Source: a filamentous cyanobacterium CCP3
GTDB taxonomy: Bacteria > Cyanobacteriota > Cyanobacteriia > Phormidesmidales > Phormidesmidaceae
Length of the DNA: 38,292 bases
Assembly (NCBI GenBank): GCA_003022385.1
Contig: PYGV01000017.1
Coordinates: forward strand, 1-38,292
Direction of reading: 5' to 3'
The stretch's first letter is position 1. Every line of letters starts with the position of its first letter. Position numbers and translations under genes: made by a program. Under the pieces are notes generated by a model. The model saw only the letters and a program-made list of their open reading frames with translations. It did not search any database and had not been told where the DNA came from. Of this stretch, positions 24,388 to 31,714 are shown piece after piece.

Positions 24388-25962
24388 ATGTTATTTACAT
24401 CGCCAGAGTTCATTTTCCTTTTTTTGCCTGCCACTCTAGCCTCTTTTTACTTACTTGGGGCAAAGAGAAATCTTCGCTTAGCAATCATATTTTTAATTAT
24501 CAACTCCTTAATATTTTATTCTTGGGGAAAGTTGGAATACTTAATTTTAATTTTTTCTTCAATTTTTGTTAACTATTATTTGGGGTTCATGCTGGGAAAA
24601 ACCCAAACGAAATCGGTTAAAAAAGTAATTTTAATCCTTGGCTTCATATTCAATTTGGGTCTATTGGGGTACTTTAAGTACTTTAACTTTTTTTTGGAAA
24701 CTGCAAATTCTTTGTTCCAACTTTCTTGGTCATTGCAAAACATTGCTTTACCCCTAGGAATCTCATTCTTTACATTTCAGCAAGTTGCATATTTGGTTGA
24801 TGCTTATAATGATGAGGTTAAAGATTATAGGTTTCTGGAATACTCTTTATTTGTATGCTTTTTTCCTCAGCTTATTGCTGGGCCAATTGTTCATCATAAG
24901 GAAATCTTACCTCAGTTTTCTAGACTGAAAACATATGCTTTTGATCTAGATGAACTTGCTATTGGCCTTAGTATTTTTTCTTTTGGTTTATTTAAAAAAA
25001 TTGTCCTCGCTGACAGCATTTCTGTTTATGTTGAGCCTATTTTTGGTGCAGCGCAACAAGGTGCTTTCCCATCTCTTTTTGAGGCTTGGGGTGCTGCTTT
25101 AGCATATACTTTCCAGTTATATTTTGATTTTTCTGGCTATTCTGATATGGCGATTGGATTAGCTAGAATGTTCAGAGTAACTCTTCCTGAGAACTTCAAC
25201 TCTCCATACAAAGCAATCTGTATTATTGATTTTTGGAGACGTTGGCATATTACTCTCTCTAATTTTTTGAAGGAGTATTTGTATATTCCACTGGGAGGCA
25301 ATAGAAAGGGTAAGCGGCGTCGAGATTTAAACCTTTTCTTGACTATGCTTTTAGGAGGACTATGGCACGGTGCTGGATGGACGTTTATATTGTGGGGGGG
25401 GCTACATGGCCTCTTTCTCATTGCCAATAATTGGTGGCATGAATTCATTCGAAGGCTAGGATATAATCCAGATAAGCCAAAACCTTTAAATCGTGTGATA
25501 GGAATTATTGTTACATTTGTTTCAATAGTTTTTGCATGGGTATTATTTCGCTCTGAATCTTTGCAAGCGGCAGTAGCTATGTTTCGAGGAATGATAGGGC
25601 TCAATGGTATTATGATTCCTCAAGCAATCGCAATGAAAATAGGCCCAGTAAAAGAACTTTTTGCTCTCTTGGGGGCAACCTTTCCAGAGTGGTCAAACTA
25701 TGATCTTGAAATGCCTTTTTTGTGGTTTATATTTCTTTTTCCTATTGTATGGATTTTGCCAAATACACAGCAATGGATGATAAGGTTTAAGCCCGTTTTA
25801 TCTTTCAATAAATATGAAAAAAATTCTCAAATTGAACAAAAACATTGGCTGGTTTGGAAAATTAACTCAGTTTGCGGATCTCTATTAGGAATTATGCTTT
25901 TTGTAGTTATGAAAGTCGCGCTTAGTCTTCCTAAAACAGAATTCCTTTACTTTAATTTTTAA
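24388..25962 (+). CDS. MBOAT family O-acyltransferase (AlgI-like)
   Basis: A 524-residue polytopic membrane protein that moves an acyl group, most often acetyl, across the membrane for addition to a polysaccharide. It shows the AlgI/PatA-type pattern: opening FTSPEFIFLFLP, SGYSDMAIGLARM, WRRWHITLSNFLKEYLYIP, GGNRKG, and the catalytic histidine H327 in LGGLWHGAGWTF. Length is normal for AlgI-like proteins. The next gene encodes an SGNH-like protein, the usual partner that completes the transfer outside the membrane. The substrate is inferred to be the polymer made by this cluster. Very AT-rich. Confidence 0.95.
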   Translation: MLFTSPEFIFLFLPATLASFYLLGAKRNLRLAIIFLIINSLIFYSWGKLEYLILIFSSIFVNYYLGFMLGKTQTKSVKKVILILGFIFNLGLLGYFKYFNFFLETANSLFQLSWSLQNIALPLGISFFTFQQVAYLVDAYNDEVKDYRFLEYSLFVCFFPQLIAGPIVHHKEILPQFSRLKTYAFDLDELAIGLSIFSFGLFKKIVLADSISVYVEPIFGAAQQGAFPSLFEAWGAALAYTFQLYFDFSGYSDMAIGLARMFRVTLPENFNSPYKAICIIDFWRRWHITLSNFLKEYLYIPLGGNRKGKRRRDLNLFLTMLLGGLWHGAGWTFILWGGLHGLFLIANNWWHEFIRRLGYNPDKPKPLNRVIGIIVTFVSIVFAWVLFRSESLQAAVAMFRGMIGLNGIMIPQAIAMKIGPVKELFALLGATFPEWSNYDLEMPFLWFIFLFPIVWILPNTQQWMIRFKPVLSFNKYEKNSQIEQKHWLVWKINSVCGSLLGIMLFVVMKVALSLPKTEFLYFNF

Positions 25963-25990
25963 GTAAGAAGTTTACTTTTTAAGTAAGAAG
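25956..25990 (+). repeat. 15-bp direct repeat at the MBOAT/SGNH junction
   Basis: TTTTTAAGTAAGAAG occurs at 25956-25970 and 25976-25990, 5 bases apart. The first copy contains the MBOAT stop codon. The repeat makes up most of the 38-base gap between the two genes. Confidence 0.8.
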
Positions 25991-26000
25991 CATTTGAAAC

Positions 26001-26963
26001 ATGAATTCTAACAGGTATTTGCTCTTTATAGTTTTTTCTTTTTTTGTTTGCTGCTCTCTCTATCTTGGTGCTTTTATTTTTCAGTTGGGTGTACCTACTA
26101 AAGATGCTGGAAAAATCGAAAGACAATATACGGCTAAAACTGAAATCGTGAGCACTTATTATGCAAAAAAGATAGCTTTAATTGCAGGCTCGAATGTCTC
26201 ATTAGGTATTCGTTGTCAGTTGGTTCAGGATGAACTCAATATTCCTTGTTTTAATGGAGGCATGAATGCAGGTTTAGGTATTAGGTATCTACTTTATCGT
26301 GGAAAAGAATGGCTTATGCCTGGTGATATTGTTTTACTGCCACTTGAGTATGAGCATTACATGAGTACAGGTGTGCCAGGCGCTGTACAGGTAGACTACG
26401 TTGCAGCTTTTGACGTTCGATACCTGAGTTCGCTCAATTGGCTAACTAAGTTTAAGTTTGCTATGGGAATTTCTATCCCTCGTATCGTTGAGGGCATTTC
26501 TAATAGAATTAAGCAAATTGAGCCCATTGATGTTGCCTCCGAATCTGGAAAGCCCCCTCTTCCCACGGGCGACCATTCTTTTATTCAAGAACTAGAATCA
26601 ACACCTCAACTCAAGAAGCGTATCTCTGAACTTCAACCTATGCTGCTGAAAAAGACAAGCGAGCTCACGCCTGGCATGAAAAGCATTGCTGAATTTGTCG
26701 AGTGGTGCCATCAAAGAGATATTACTGTGGTTGCTACCTGGCCAAATACAATATGGTATGAAAGTTACGAAAATTCAGTAAGTGATAGCTTCTTTAATGA
26801 CATTATTGACTTTTATGAAAATCTGTCGGTTCCCGTTTTGGGAAGACCTAAAGATTTCATGTATGATAAATCCCTCTTCTTCGATACTAGGTATCATTTG
26901 AATAACGAAGGTATTCAGATTAGAACTAGAAAAACTATTGATCTTCTTAGGTCAGTAATATAG
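26001..26963 (+). CDS. SGNH-like extracytoplasmic protein, probable MBOAT partner
   Basis: A 320-residue protein with an N-terminal membrane anchor or signal (about 7-30) and the remainder probably periplasmic. AGSNVSLGI at 62-70 lies where SGNH hydrolases carry the catalytic GxSxxxG-like block, a GGMNAGLG block follows near 86-93, and D295 and H299 in FDTRYHLNNEG near the end match the D/H pair of the last block. This resembles DltD- and AlgJ/AlgX-like partners of MBOAT proteins, which complete O-acyl transfer to the polymer. No exact family name can be given. It starts 38 bases after the MBOAT gene and is in the same operon. Confidence 0.75.
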   Translation: MNSNRYLLFIVFSFFVCCSLYLGAFIFQLGVPTKDAGKIERQYTAKTEIVSTYYAKKIALIAGSNVSLGIRCQLVQDELNIPCFNGGMNAGLGIRYLLYRGKEWLMPGDIVLLPLEYEHYMSTGVPGAVQVDYVAAFDVRYLSSLNWLTKFKFAMGISIPRIVEGISNRIKQIEPIDVASESGKPPLPTGDHSFIQELESTPQLKKRISELQPMLLKKTSELTPGMKSIAEFVEWCHQRDITVVATWPNTIWYESYENSVSDSFFNDIIDFYENLSVPVLGRPKDFMYDKSLFFDTRYHLNNEGIQIRTRKTIDLLRSVI

Positions 26964-27126
26964 TTTATCTTTGTTCTCGAAAATAAACTAATAGACGGGC
27001 GATGGCTAATAAGCTTAACGGGAAAGTGTAAGTATACGTCAGATTCCGAAAAAAGGTTAACTCAAAGCATTTTTGTTGTCTGCAGTATCTCAAAGAAGCC
27101 CGTTTCTGGAAGTTCTGGTTCACTCC

Positions 27127-28062
27127 ATGGTCATGAATAAAACATTTAAGAATAAAGCATTTAAACTTAGATCCTCGGGTTTAACTCATGCAAAACTCGC
27201 TCTCGCTAGCTGGCATGGCCGCATCGTTTTACTTGGTCTTGCTGTAGGTCTTCTTTATTTCCACGTCTGGACCGCTGGTATGCTTGTTCGCGCATCTCAG
27301 GGATCTGCTGGTATTCCTTTAATGGGATCGGCTGTGTTTATTGGTTTGCGCCAGTTGTGGAAAAATCGTCATGGAATTGCTCAACTTGAGTCTTCGGAGG
27401 AAGATCGAGCAATAGGGCACTTGCTTATCATTGGTGGAGTTATACTGTATCCTTTTTGTCGATTTGCCATTTGGCCCCAATCCATTATTTGGTTAGTTAT
27501 TTTGGCTGGCATTGTTGTTAGCTCCTGGGGCGTCAGGTTCTTTGAGAAGTATTCTTTGCCAACTTTTTTAATACTGCTGACCGCTTATCCAAAACCTGGG
27601 GTTTTTGCTCGTACGATCTGGGCAGCATTAACACCACACCTTTTTCTTGAGCGAATTATGGCCAATGCCGGTGCTGCCAGCTTACGAATGCTTGGTTTTC
27701 CTGCAAATGTTGAAGGCATTATAGTAACGTTGCCACCCAATGGGGCGGTGGAAGTGGGTTTTGGGTGTAATGGGTTTAATATGGCGTTTACGATGGCTGC
27801 TGCAGGACTAATTATGGGTCTGTTTTACAAACAGTCTTGGCCTAAGATCGTTGCTATAGTTTTAGTTGGTATTGTTTTAGCCCTGCTGTTCAATGTCCCT
27901 AGAATTATGATGCTTACTATTGCAGCTATTCATTGGGGAGATGCTTCCTTTGATTTTTGGCATGGTGGCTGGGGGTCGCAGATATTTAGCGCTATTCTCT
28001 TCACCCCTTATTATTATGCTGTTATGGCTATTATCAACCGTGACTCTAAAACGAAGGCTTAA
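27127..28062 (+). CDS. exosortase (cyanoexosortase)
   Basis: An integral membrane cysteine protease and transpeptidase that processes C-terminal PEP-CTERM-like signals on secreted proteins. The about 311-residue protein has eight or so hydrophobic segments, and the three expected catalytic residues are in order: C214 in GFGCNGFN, R259 in NVPRIMML and H279 in HGGWGSQIFS. Start is uncertain: ATG 27127 and ATG 27133 are both possible, and the frame is open to a TTG at 27073. Exosortases are commonly found beside EPS genes. A likely substrate, with a PTPA-type signal, lies at 30544-31251, and an HpsJ-like protein at 31715. Which cyanoexosortase subgroup this is cannot be settled by eye. Confidence 0.92.
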   Translation: MVMNKTFKNKAFKLRSSGLTHAKLALASWHGRIVLLGLAVGLLYFHVWTAGMLVRASQGSAGIPLMGSAVFIGLRQLWKNRHGIAQLESSEEDRAIGHLLIIGGVILYPFCRFAIWPQSIIWLVILAGIVVSSWGVRFFEKYSLPTFLILLTAYPKPGVFARTIWAALTPHLFLERIMANAGAASLRMLGFPANVEGIIVTLPPNGAVEVGFGCNGFNMAFTMAAAGLIMGLFYKQSWPKIVAIVLVGIVLALLFNVPRIMMLTIAAIHWGDASFDFWHGGWGSQIFSAILFTPYYYAVMAIINRDSKTKA

Positions 28063-28147
28063 GCCGTTATCTGTAGCCTTTTTTGCGATCGGGGGAGAAG
28101 GTTGGCAGAGAATTAAGGTCTTGAAGGACTAATTTTGTCAATTAGCG

Positions 28148-28167
28148 AACCGCTACAGCGCGGTTTT
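28148..28167 (+). terminator. weak terminator-like hairpin after the exosortase
   Basis: AACCGC (28148-28153) pairs with GCGGTT (28160-28165), followed by two further T. It lies 86 bases after the stop codon. The T-run is short. Confidence 0.35.
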
Positions 28168-28279
28168 GGCTTAGCACCAAGCCCCTCCTTTGCGAAACAA
28201 ATTTCTAGTTACACCTTGACTATCCTCTCCAAATCCGCTAGATTCTCCCTCTATAGCTGCCTGCGTGCAGCTTAGCTCT

Positions 28280-28423
28280 CCCAAAAATTTGGCGGTATCG
28301 GGCGTTGTTGGCGCAACAGCCCGATACCTAACCCCCGAAACAGTGCTAGCTGTCGCGGAGGCTCCGGTCATTGTACCGAGGCCGCCCCGAACTTCACCAG
28401 TCTGGGGCGGCCAAATTTTTGGG
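28280..28423. promoter_or_regulatory. multi-helix structured region ahead of a small gene
   Basis: A closing stem CCCAAAAATTT (28280-28290) / AAATTTTTGGG (28413-28423) encloses three further helices: GGTATCGGGC (28294-28303) / GCCCGATACC (28319-28328), CTCCGGT / ACCGAG with one bulged base (28362-28380), and GGCCGCCCC (28380-28388) / GGGGCGGCC (28404-28412). The last helix abuts the closing stem. This is a possible multi-branched RNA fold. The small gene at 28458 starts 35 bases downstream with its ribosome binding site just outside the closing stem. It may be a cis-acting leader, an ncRNA or a palindromic repeat. The family is not recognised. Confidence 0.5.
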
Positions 28424-28457
28424 GGCTTCCTTACCCATCTCTACCGAGGAATCCCCC

Positions 28458-28766
28458 ATGGTATCAATGCCCTTCTGCCCAGAAGCCCCTAGCCCAGATG
28501 CCAGAGTTCTACAAGAACCCTGTCATCTAGAGCCCCTTGTGCTAACTCCACCCGCTTCCAGCCAACCCCAGCGCGAGCCCCTGCGCCATATCTTGCTCGG
28601 CACCCGCAGCGGCGTACAGCAAACCATCCACCAACTCCACAGCCTCGGCTATGTCGACCAAAGCTACTGGAGCCAGCTGATTGCTGTGCCCCCTAGCGGC
28701 ATTGTGGTCACCCCCAACCAGGGCGAAGTCATGGCCTACCTGGTGCGATCGCGAGCCATAGCCTAA
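28458..28766 (+). CDS. small conserved cyanobacterial protein of unknown function
   Basis: A 102-residue soluble protein. Residues 1-45 are proline-rich and variable; the second half, REPLRHILLGTRSGVQQTIH then QLHSLGYVDQSYWSQL and NQGEVMAYLVR, follows a pattern I recognise from short unnamed cyanobacterial proteins. GAGGA lies 7 bases before ATG 28458, which decides the start. The upstream DNA can form several nested helices. A palindrome of the CCCCCCTTT type follows. The function is unknown and its place between the exosortase and decayed genes gives no clear clue. Confidence 0.75.
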   Translation: MVSMPFCPEAPSPDARVLQEPCHLEPLVLTPPASSQPQREPLRHILLGTRSGVQQTIHQLHSLGYVDQSYWSQLIAVPPSGIVVTPNQGEVMAYLVRSRAIA

Positions 28767-28803
28767 CTCCACTGCGGTCATTGCTGCCCGACGATCTCCC
28801 CTG

Positions 28804-28825
28804 CCCCCCCTTTAAAAAGGGGGGC
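28804..28825. repeat. C/G-run hairpin (dispersed repeat, possible terminator)
   Basis: CCCCCCTTT pairs with AAAGGGGGG around a short A-run, then CTTTATT. It is a very common bacterial dispersed palindrome. It could end the small gene's transcript. Confidence 0.6.
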
Positions 28826-28891
28826 TTTATTGGGGAACTTGGAAAGGGGACATCTGGGGGGATCATGCTGGGGATTTAACCAAGAACAGAG

Positions 28892-29383
28892 ATGTGTATA
28901 AGCAGTAGCTTCGTTACCGTCCAGCGCCCTCGCCAACCGCTTCCTGAGAGTGCAGGGCCGAGGGTAGCCTCAGCGCCTTTGCCCCAGCCGATAGCAGTCT
29001 CAGTACCTATCACTGAAGACATCCAAGAAGCTTACCTAGAGATTAAAGAAGCCGATACCCAAATCGTAGTGACGGCGATCGAAATTTTAGCTCCCACTAA
29101 CAAGCGCGGCGAAGGACGCTAAAAGTACGAGCAAAAGCGCCAGCAAGTACTCAACAGCCGCACTCACTTGGTAGAAATTGACCTGTGACGAGACGGCGAT
29201 CCCCTGCCCATGGCAGGAGAAGCTGAGGCCAGCCCCTACAGGGGTTTAATCAGCCAGGCCAACACCTGCCCCCTGGCAGATCTGTACCCTTTTTATTGAT
29301 TACAATACCGACCCTACCCCACCGCTCACCCCCGCAGAGCTAACCTGGTCAACAATGTGCTGACCCAACAGGGGCGACGTTGA
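28892..29383 (+). pseudogene. DUF4058 family gene remnant
   Basis: One frame from 28892 to 29383 matches the DUF4058 pattern: EAYLEIKEADTQIVVTAIEI, LAPTNKRGEGR, then KYEQKRQQVLNSRTHLVEID, PMAGE and CPLADLYPFY. It is broken by three in-frame stop codons (29120, 29186, 29297) but, up to the last, by no frameshift. The N-terminal portion expected of the family is missing. So it is a truncated, decaying copy of a gene type that is multi-copy in many cyanobacteria and has no known function. The surrounding palindromes are typical of such decayed zones. Confidence 0.82.
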
Positions 29384-29436
29384 ATAAAAATGGGCTACAG
29401 TTGCTATAGCCCGAATGCGAGGAGACCCGTTGCTCT

Positions 29437-30258
29437 ATGACAACGCTAAAACTTCGCCCCTTGGCTCCGCCCCCGCCCATCACTTGGGAAAAGCTGCCAG
29501 CAGATTTCCCTCTGCCTGATGACCCAGTTGAAAGCAACCTTCAACCCCTACTGGCCGCAGCCCTGCGAGAAGCCCTGGAACTAGCTGGTCTAATTGTTGA
29601 GTCAGCGCTAATTGCGTCTAATTTTGGCCTCTGTGCCACAGTGGGCGACAAAACTATTGTCAAAGCCCCCGACTGGGTTTACGTGCGATCGGTTTTCCCC
29701 CTGCCAGAGGGGAGTATTCGGCGCAGCTACACGCCCCACGTTGAGGGTGAAGTGCCCACCCTGGTCATAGAGTTTGTTTCAGAAACCGAGGGGGGTGAGT
29801 ATTCGATCAATCCTCACTTTCCCTACGGCAAGTGGTATTTCTATGAGCGCATTCTTAAAGTACCGCTCTACGGCATTTTTCATCCCAAGACGGGCGAGTT
29901 AGATCTATATCGCTTGGTCAACGGGCAGTACGAGCAGCAGATTGCCAATCACAATCAGCGCTACTGGCTCGAAGAAATGGGCTTGCATTTAGGAGTATGG
30001 TGGGGGCAAAAGGCTGACATGAAAGCCTTTTGGCTGCGCTGGTGGGATCAAGCTGAAACCCTGCTGCCGTGGGGCAGCGAACAGATTGACCAAGAGCGCC
30101 AGCGAGCCGAGCAAGAGCGCCAGCGAGCCGAGCAGGCAGAGGGGCAACTCGTGCAGGTGGTAAAATCGCTCCTAGCCCAGGGTATGCCCACGAACCAGAT
30201 AGCAGAGCTGGTGGGCCTGTCGGTAGCCCAGGTTGAAGAGCTAGCCGCTGAGGCTTGA
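29437..30258 (+). CDS. Uma2-family protein (DUF820, PD-(D/E)XK-like) with coiled-coil tail
   Basis: A 273-residue protein. The Uma2 nuclease-like core covers about 35-190, with VKAPDWVYV (the predicted catalytic aspartate) and PTLVIEFVSET (the predicted glutamate). A charged coiled coil follows at about 213-233, where the heptad QERQRAE is duplicated. The last segment, LLAQGMPTNQIAELVGLSVAQVEEL, looks like a small helix-turn-helix of the kind often found at the end of such proteins. GAGGAG lies about 12 bases before the ATG. Uma2 proteins are highly amplified in cyanobacteria; the biological role is not established. Confidence 0.9.
   Translation: MTTLKLRPLAPPPPITWEKLPADFPLPDDPVESNLQPLLAAALREALELAGLIVESALIASNFGLCATVGDKTIVKAPDWVYVRSVFPLPEGSIRRSYTPHVEGEVPTLVIEFVSETEGGEYSINPHFPYGKWYFYERILKVPLYGIFHPKTGELDLYRLVNGQYEQQIANHNQRYWLEEMGLHLGVWWGQKADMKAFWLRWWDQAETLLPWGSEQIDQERQRAEQERQRAEQAEGQLVQVVKSLLAQGMPTNQIAELVGLSVAQVEELAAEA
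30091..30132 (+). repeat. perfect 21-bp tandem repeat inside the Uma2 gene
   Basis: Two identical 21-base units (30091-30111 and 30112-30132) each encode QERQRAE, one coiled-coil heptad. Such repeats can change copy number without breaking the frame. Confidence 0.9.
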
Positions 30259-30318
30259 GCAGCAGGCTCAGATCTCATCCGCCATCGCCGTAGCTTAGGG
30301 TATGGCCTATATTTTATT

Positions 30319-30342
30319 GCCCCTGGCTCCATAGCCAGGGGC
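30319..30342. terminator. hairpin after the Uma2 gene
   Basis: GCCCCTGGCT (30319-30328) and AGCCAGGGGC (30333-30342) form a perfect 10-base stem with a 4-base loop, followed by AAATTT. Probable terminator in the 285-base gap between convergent genes. Confidence 0.65.
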
Positions 30343-30390
30343 AAATTTGTCGTGCCTATGTTTTGGCTATCTGGCGTAGTTTCTCTACGA

Positions 30391-30429
30391 CAAAGCCCCC
30401 AGATTTTTTAAAGAAATCTGGGGGCTTTG
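30391..30429. repeat. perfect 16-base inverted repeat
   Basis: CAAAGCCCCCAGATTT (30391-30406) and its exact complement at 30414-30429 with a 7-base centre. It resembles a dispersed palindrome more than a terminator. Confidence 0.75.
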
Positions 30430-30450
30430 CGCCGGTTAGCGCTACGTAAA

Positions 30451-30480
30451 AAGCCCCAGGCCATTTGGCCTGAGGCTTAT
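30451..30480. terminator. terminator-like hairpin between convergent genes
   Basis: AAGCCCCAGGCC and GGCCTGAGGCTT pair with one mismatched pair around ATTT. T-rich sequence (ATTTTT) follows on the plus strand and an A/T run on the other side, so it could work in both directions, for the Uma2 gene and for the PTPA-CTERM gene. Confidence 0.65.
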
Positions 30481-30503
30481 TTTTGCTGCCCGTTTTTGTA
30501 GCC

Positions 30504-30536
30504 AGTTCCCAGGGTTCTCTGAGAACCCTGGGAACT
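30504..30536. repeat. perfect 16-base inverted repeat just after the PTPA-CTERM gene
   Basis: AGTTCCCAGGGTTCTC (30504-30519) pairs exactly with 30521-30536. It lies 8 bases beyond the stop codon of the minus-strand gene and may act in its termination or stability. Confidence 0.75.
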
Positions 30537-30543
30537 AGAAGGC

Positions 30544-31251
30544 CTACGCTTCGGCAGACTCCTCGGCTTCGCCCTTGCGCTTGCGCAGAGCAGCTAAGCC
30601 CATGCCAATCAAGCCAGGCAGTAGGGCGGGGGTAGGAACGGCTGTTGCTGATACAGTACCTGATAGCTTGCTACTTCCATTGCCGTTTGCACCTGTTGCT
30701 TGGTAGCGAATGCCGATGTTTTGACCAGCAAACGAGGATGCAGTTAAACCAGACCTTGTGATTGTAAAGAGTGCAGACGTGATTGTTCCACCTGCAGTAC
30801 CTGGTCTTCCTACAGCAAACCCTACATCAAAATTACATAGGTTGGCACCAGGGCTTCCGCCGTTGAGGTTGTTACCTTCTCCAGTGTTGCAGGTGTTAAA
30901 TGAAAGATCTGAGACAGTAATTCCTGCTCCTTGCCCTGATACTGGCGTAACTTGGAGACCAGCAGTCCCTCCAATCACATCAAAGAACACGCCTCGAATA
31001 TCTCCGCCAACCGTGGGCGATGTGATTTTAGTTAAGAGCCGCACTGTATTAGGACCAAAATCAGAGAATGTGAATTGTCCACCTGCATCATCGCCAGTAA
31101 ACTCGACGAGGCTTCCTGTGAAAGAAGCTGCATTGGCTGTGGGAGCGTACATCACAGAGCCTACAGTCAGTGCGCTAGCCGCGATCGCAACAGGGGCTAA
31201 GCTAAGAGTAGCTGTGGCCAGAAGTGTTGAGGCTGTTTTGAAACCGATCAT
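30544..31251 (-). CDS. secreted protein with PTPA-CTERM sorting signal
   Basis: A 235-residue exported protein. The signal peptide covers about 1-41 with a cleavage site at TANA|ASF. The mature part is glycine-, serine- and threonine-rich with a short CNTGEGNN region and is probably beta-rich; it shows no enzymatic motif. The C-terminus has the tripartite sorting signal: VPTPALLPG (205-213), a short hydrophobic helix to about 222, and the basic RKRK (223-226). An unusually acidic tail, EAEESAEA, follows. Such signals are processed by exosortases, and one is encoded 2.5 kb away. AAGGA lies 8-9 bases before the ATG. Role unknown; a surface or matrix protein is likely. Confidence 0.92.
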   Translation of the reverse strand: MIGFKTASTLLATATLSLAPVAIAASALTVGSVMYAPTANAASFTGSLVEFTGDDAGGQFTFSDFGPNTVRLLTKITSPTVGGDIRGVFFDVIGGTAGLQVTPVSGQGAGITVSDLSFNTCNTGEGNNLNGGSPGANLCNFDVGFAVGRPGTAGGTITSALFTITRSGLTASSFAGQNIGIRYQATGANGNGSSKLSGTVSATAVPTPALLPGLIGMGLAALRKRKGEAEESAEA

Positions 31252-31714
31252 TCTAATTTTCCTTCGTTGATAAGTTAAGAACTACGAAGGTAGATGCTAA
31301 GACTCACGTAGTAGAGTTGTGTGCTCTCAATAACTACTGATGAAAAGCACTCGTCTGTACCCCGACTTTAAGTGGTAGCGCTGCTAACAAAACAATGATG
31401 AGACAAGTCAGCTTAATGAGCAATCCTCATCACCGTGGATTTACCTAAGCTTAATCTCTCAAAAAGTTACCTAGGTTAGTTACGTACGGCAGTAAATTGA
31501 GCTGTAATGCTCTCCCTATCGGTACTTTTGGTCGGTTAGGGGAACTTTTTCTGACCCTTACCTGAGTTTTGATTGTATAAAGCTAGGCTAGTCTCCTCAA
31601 AACTGTGCGGAATCAAGGCCTACGCAACGAAAACGTATATGGCATCTTGGCCCGGTTGCCCCGTCAACCAGTGTGTCAAGCCTTCACCGCGCTTATTGAG
31701 GACAACTATTAATT
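31252..31714. promoter_or_regulatory. divergent intergenic region
   Basis: 463 bases between the divergent PTPA-CTERM and HpsJ-like genes must hold both promoters. The minus-strand ribosome binding site is at its left edge. A small palindrome ACCTAGGT (31469-31476) is the only clear dyad that I see. No RNA gene or protein is recognised. Confidence 0.45.

Noticed and set aside
28063..28280. tRNA or rRNA gene in the gap after the exosortase
   Set aside because: I looked for a cloverleaf and a TTC-A arm and found only simple hairpins; no tRNA or rRNA was found anywhere in the window.
28171..28492. Frames on both strands over the structured region at 28280-28423
   Set aside because: They run through long palindromes and look like translated stems; the real gene starts at 28458 with a good ribosome binding site.
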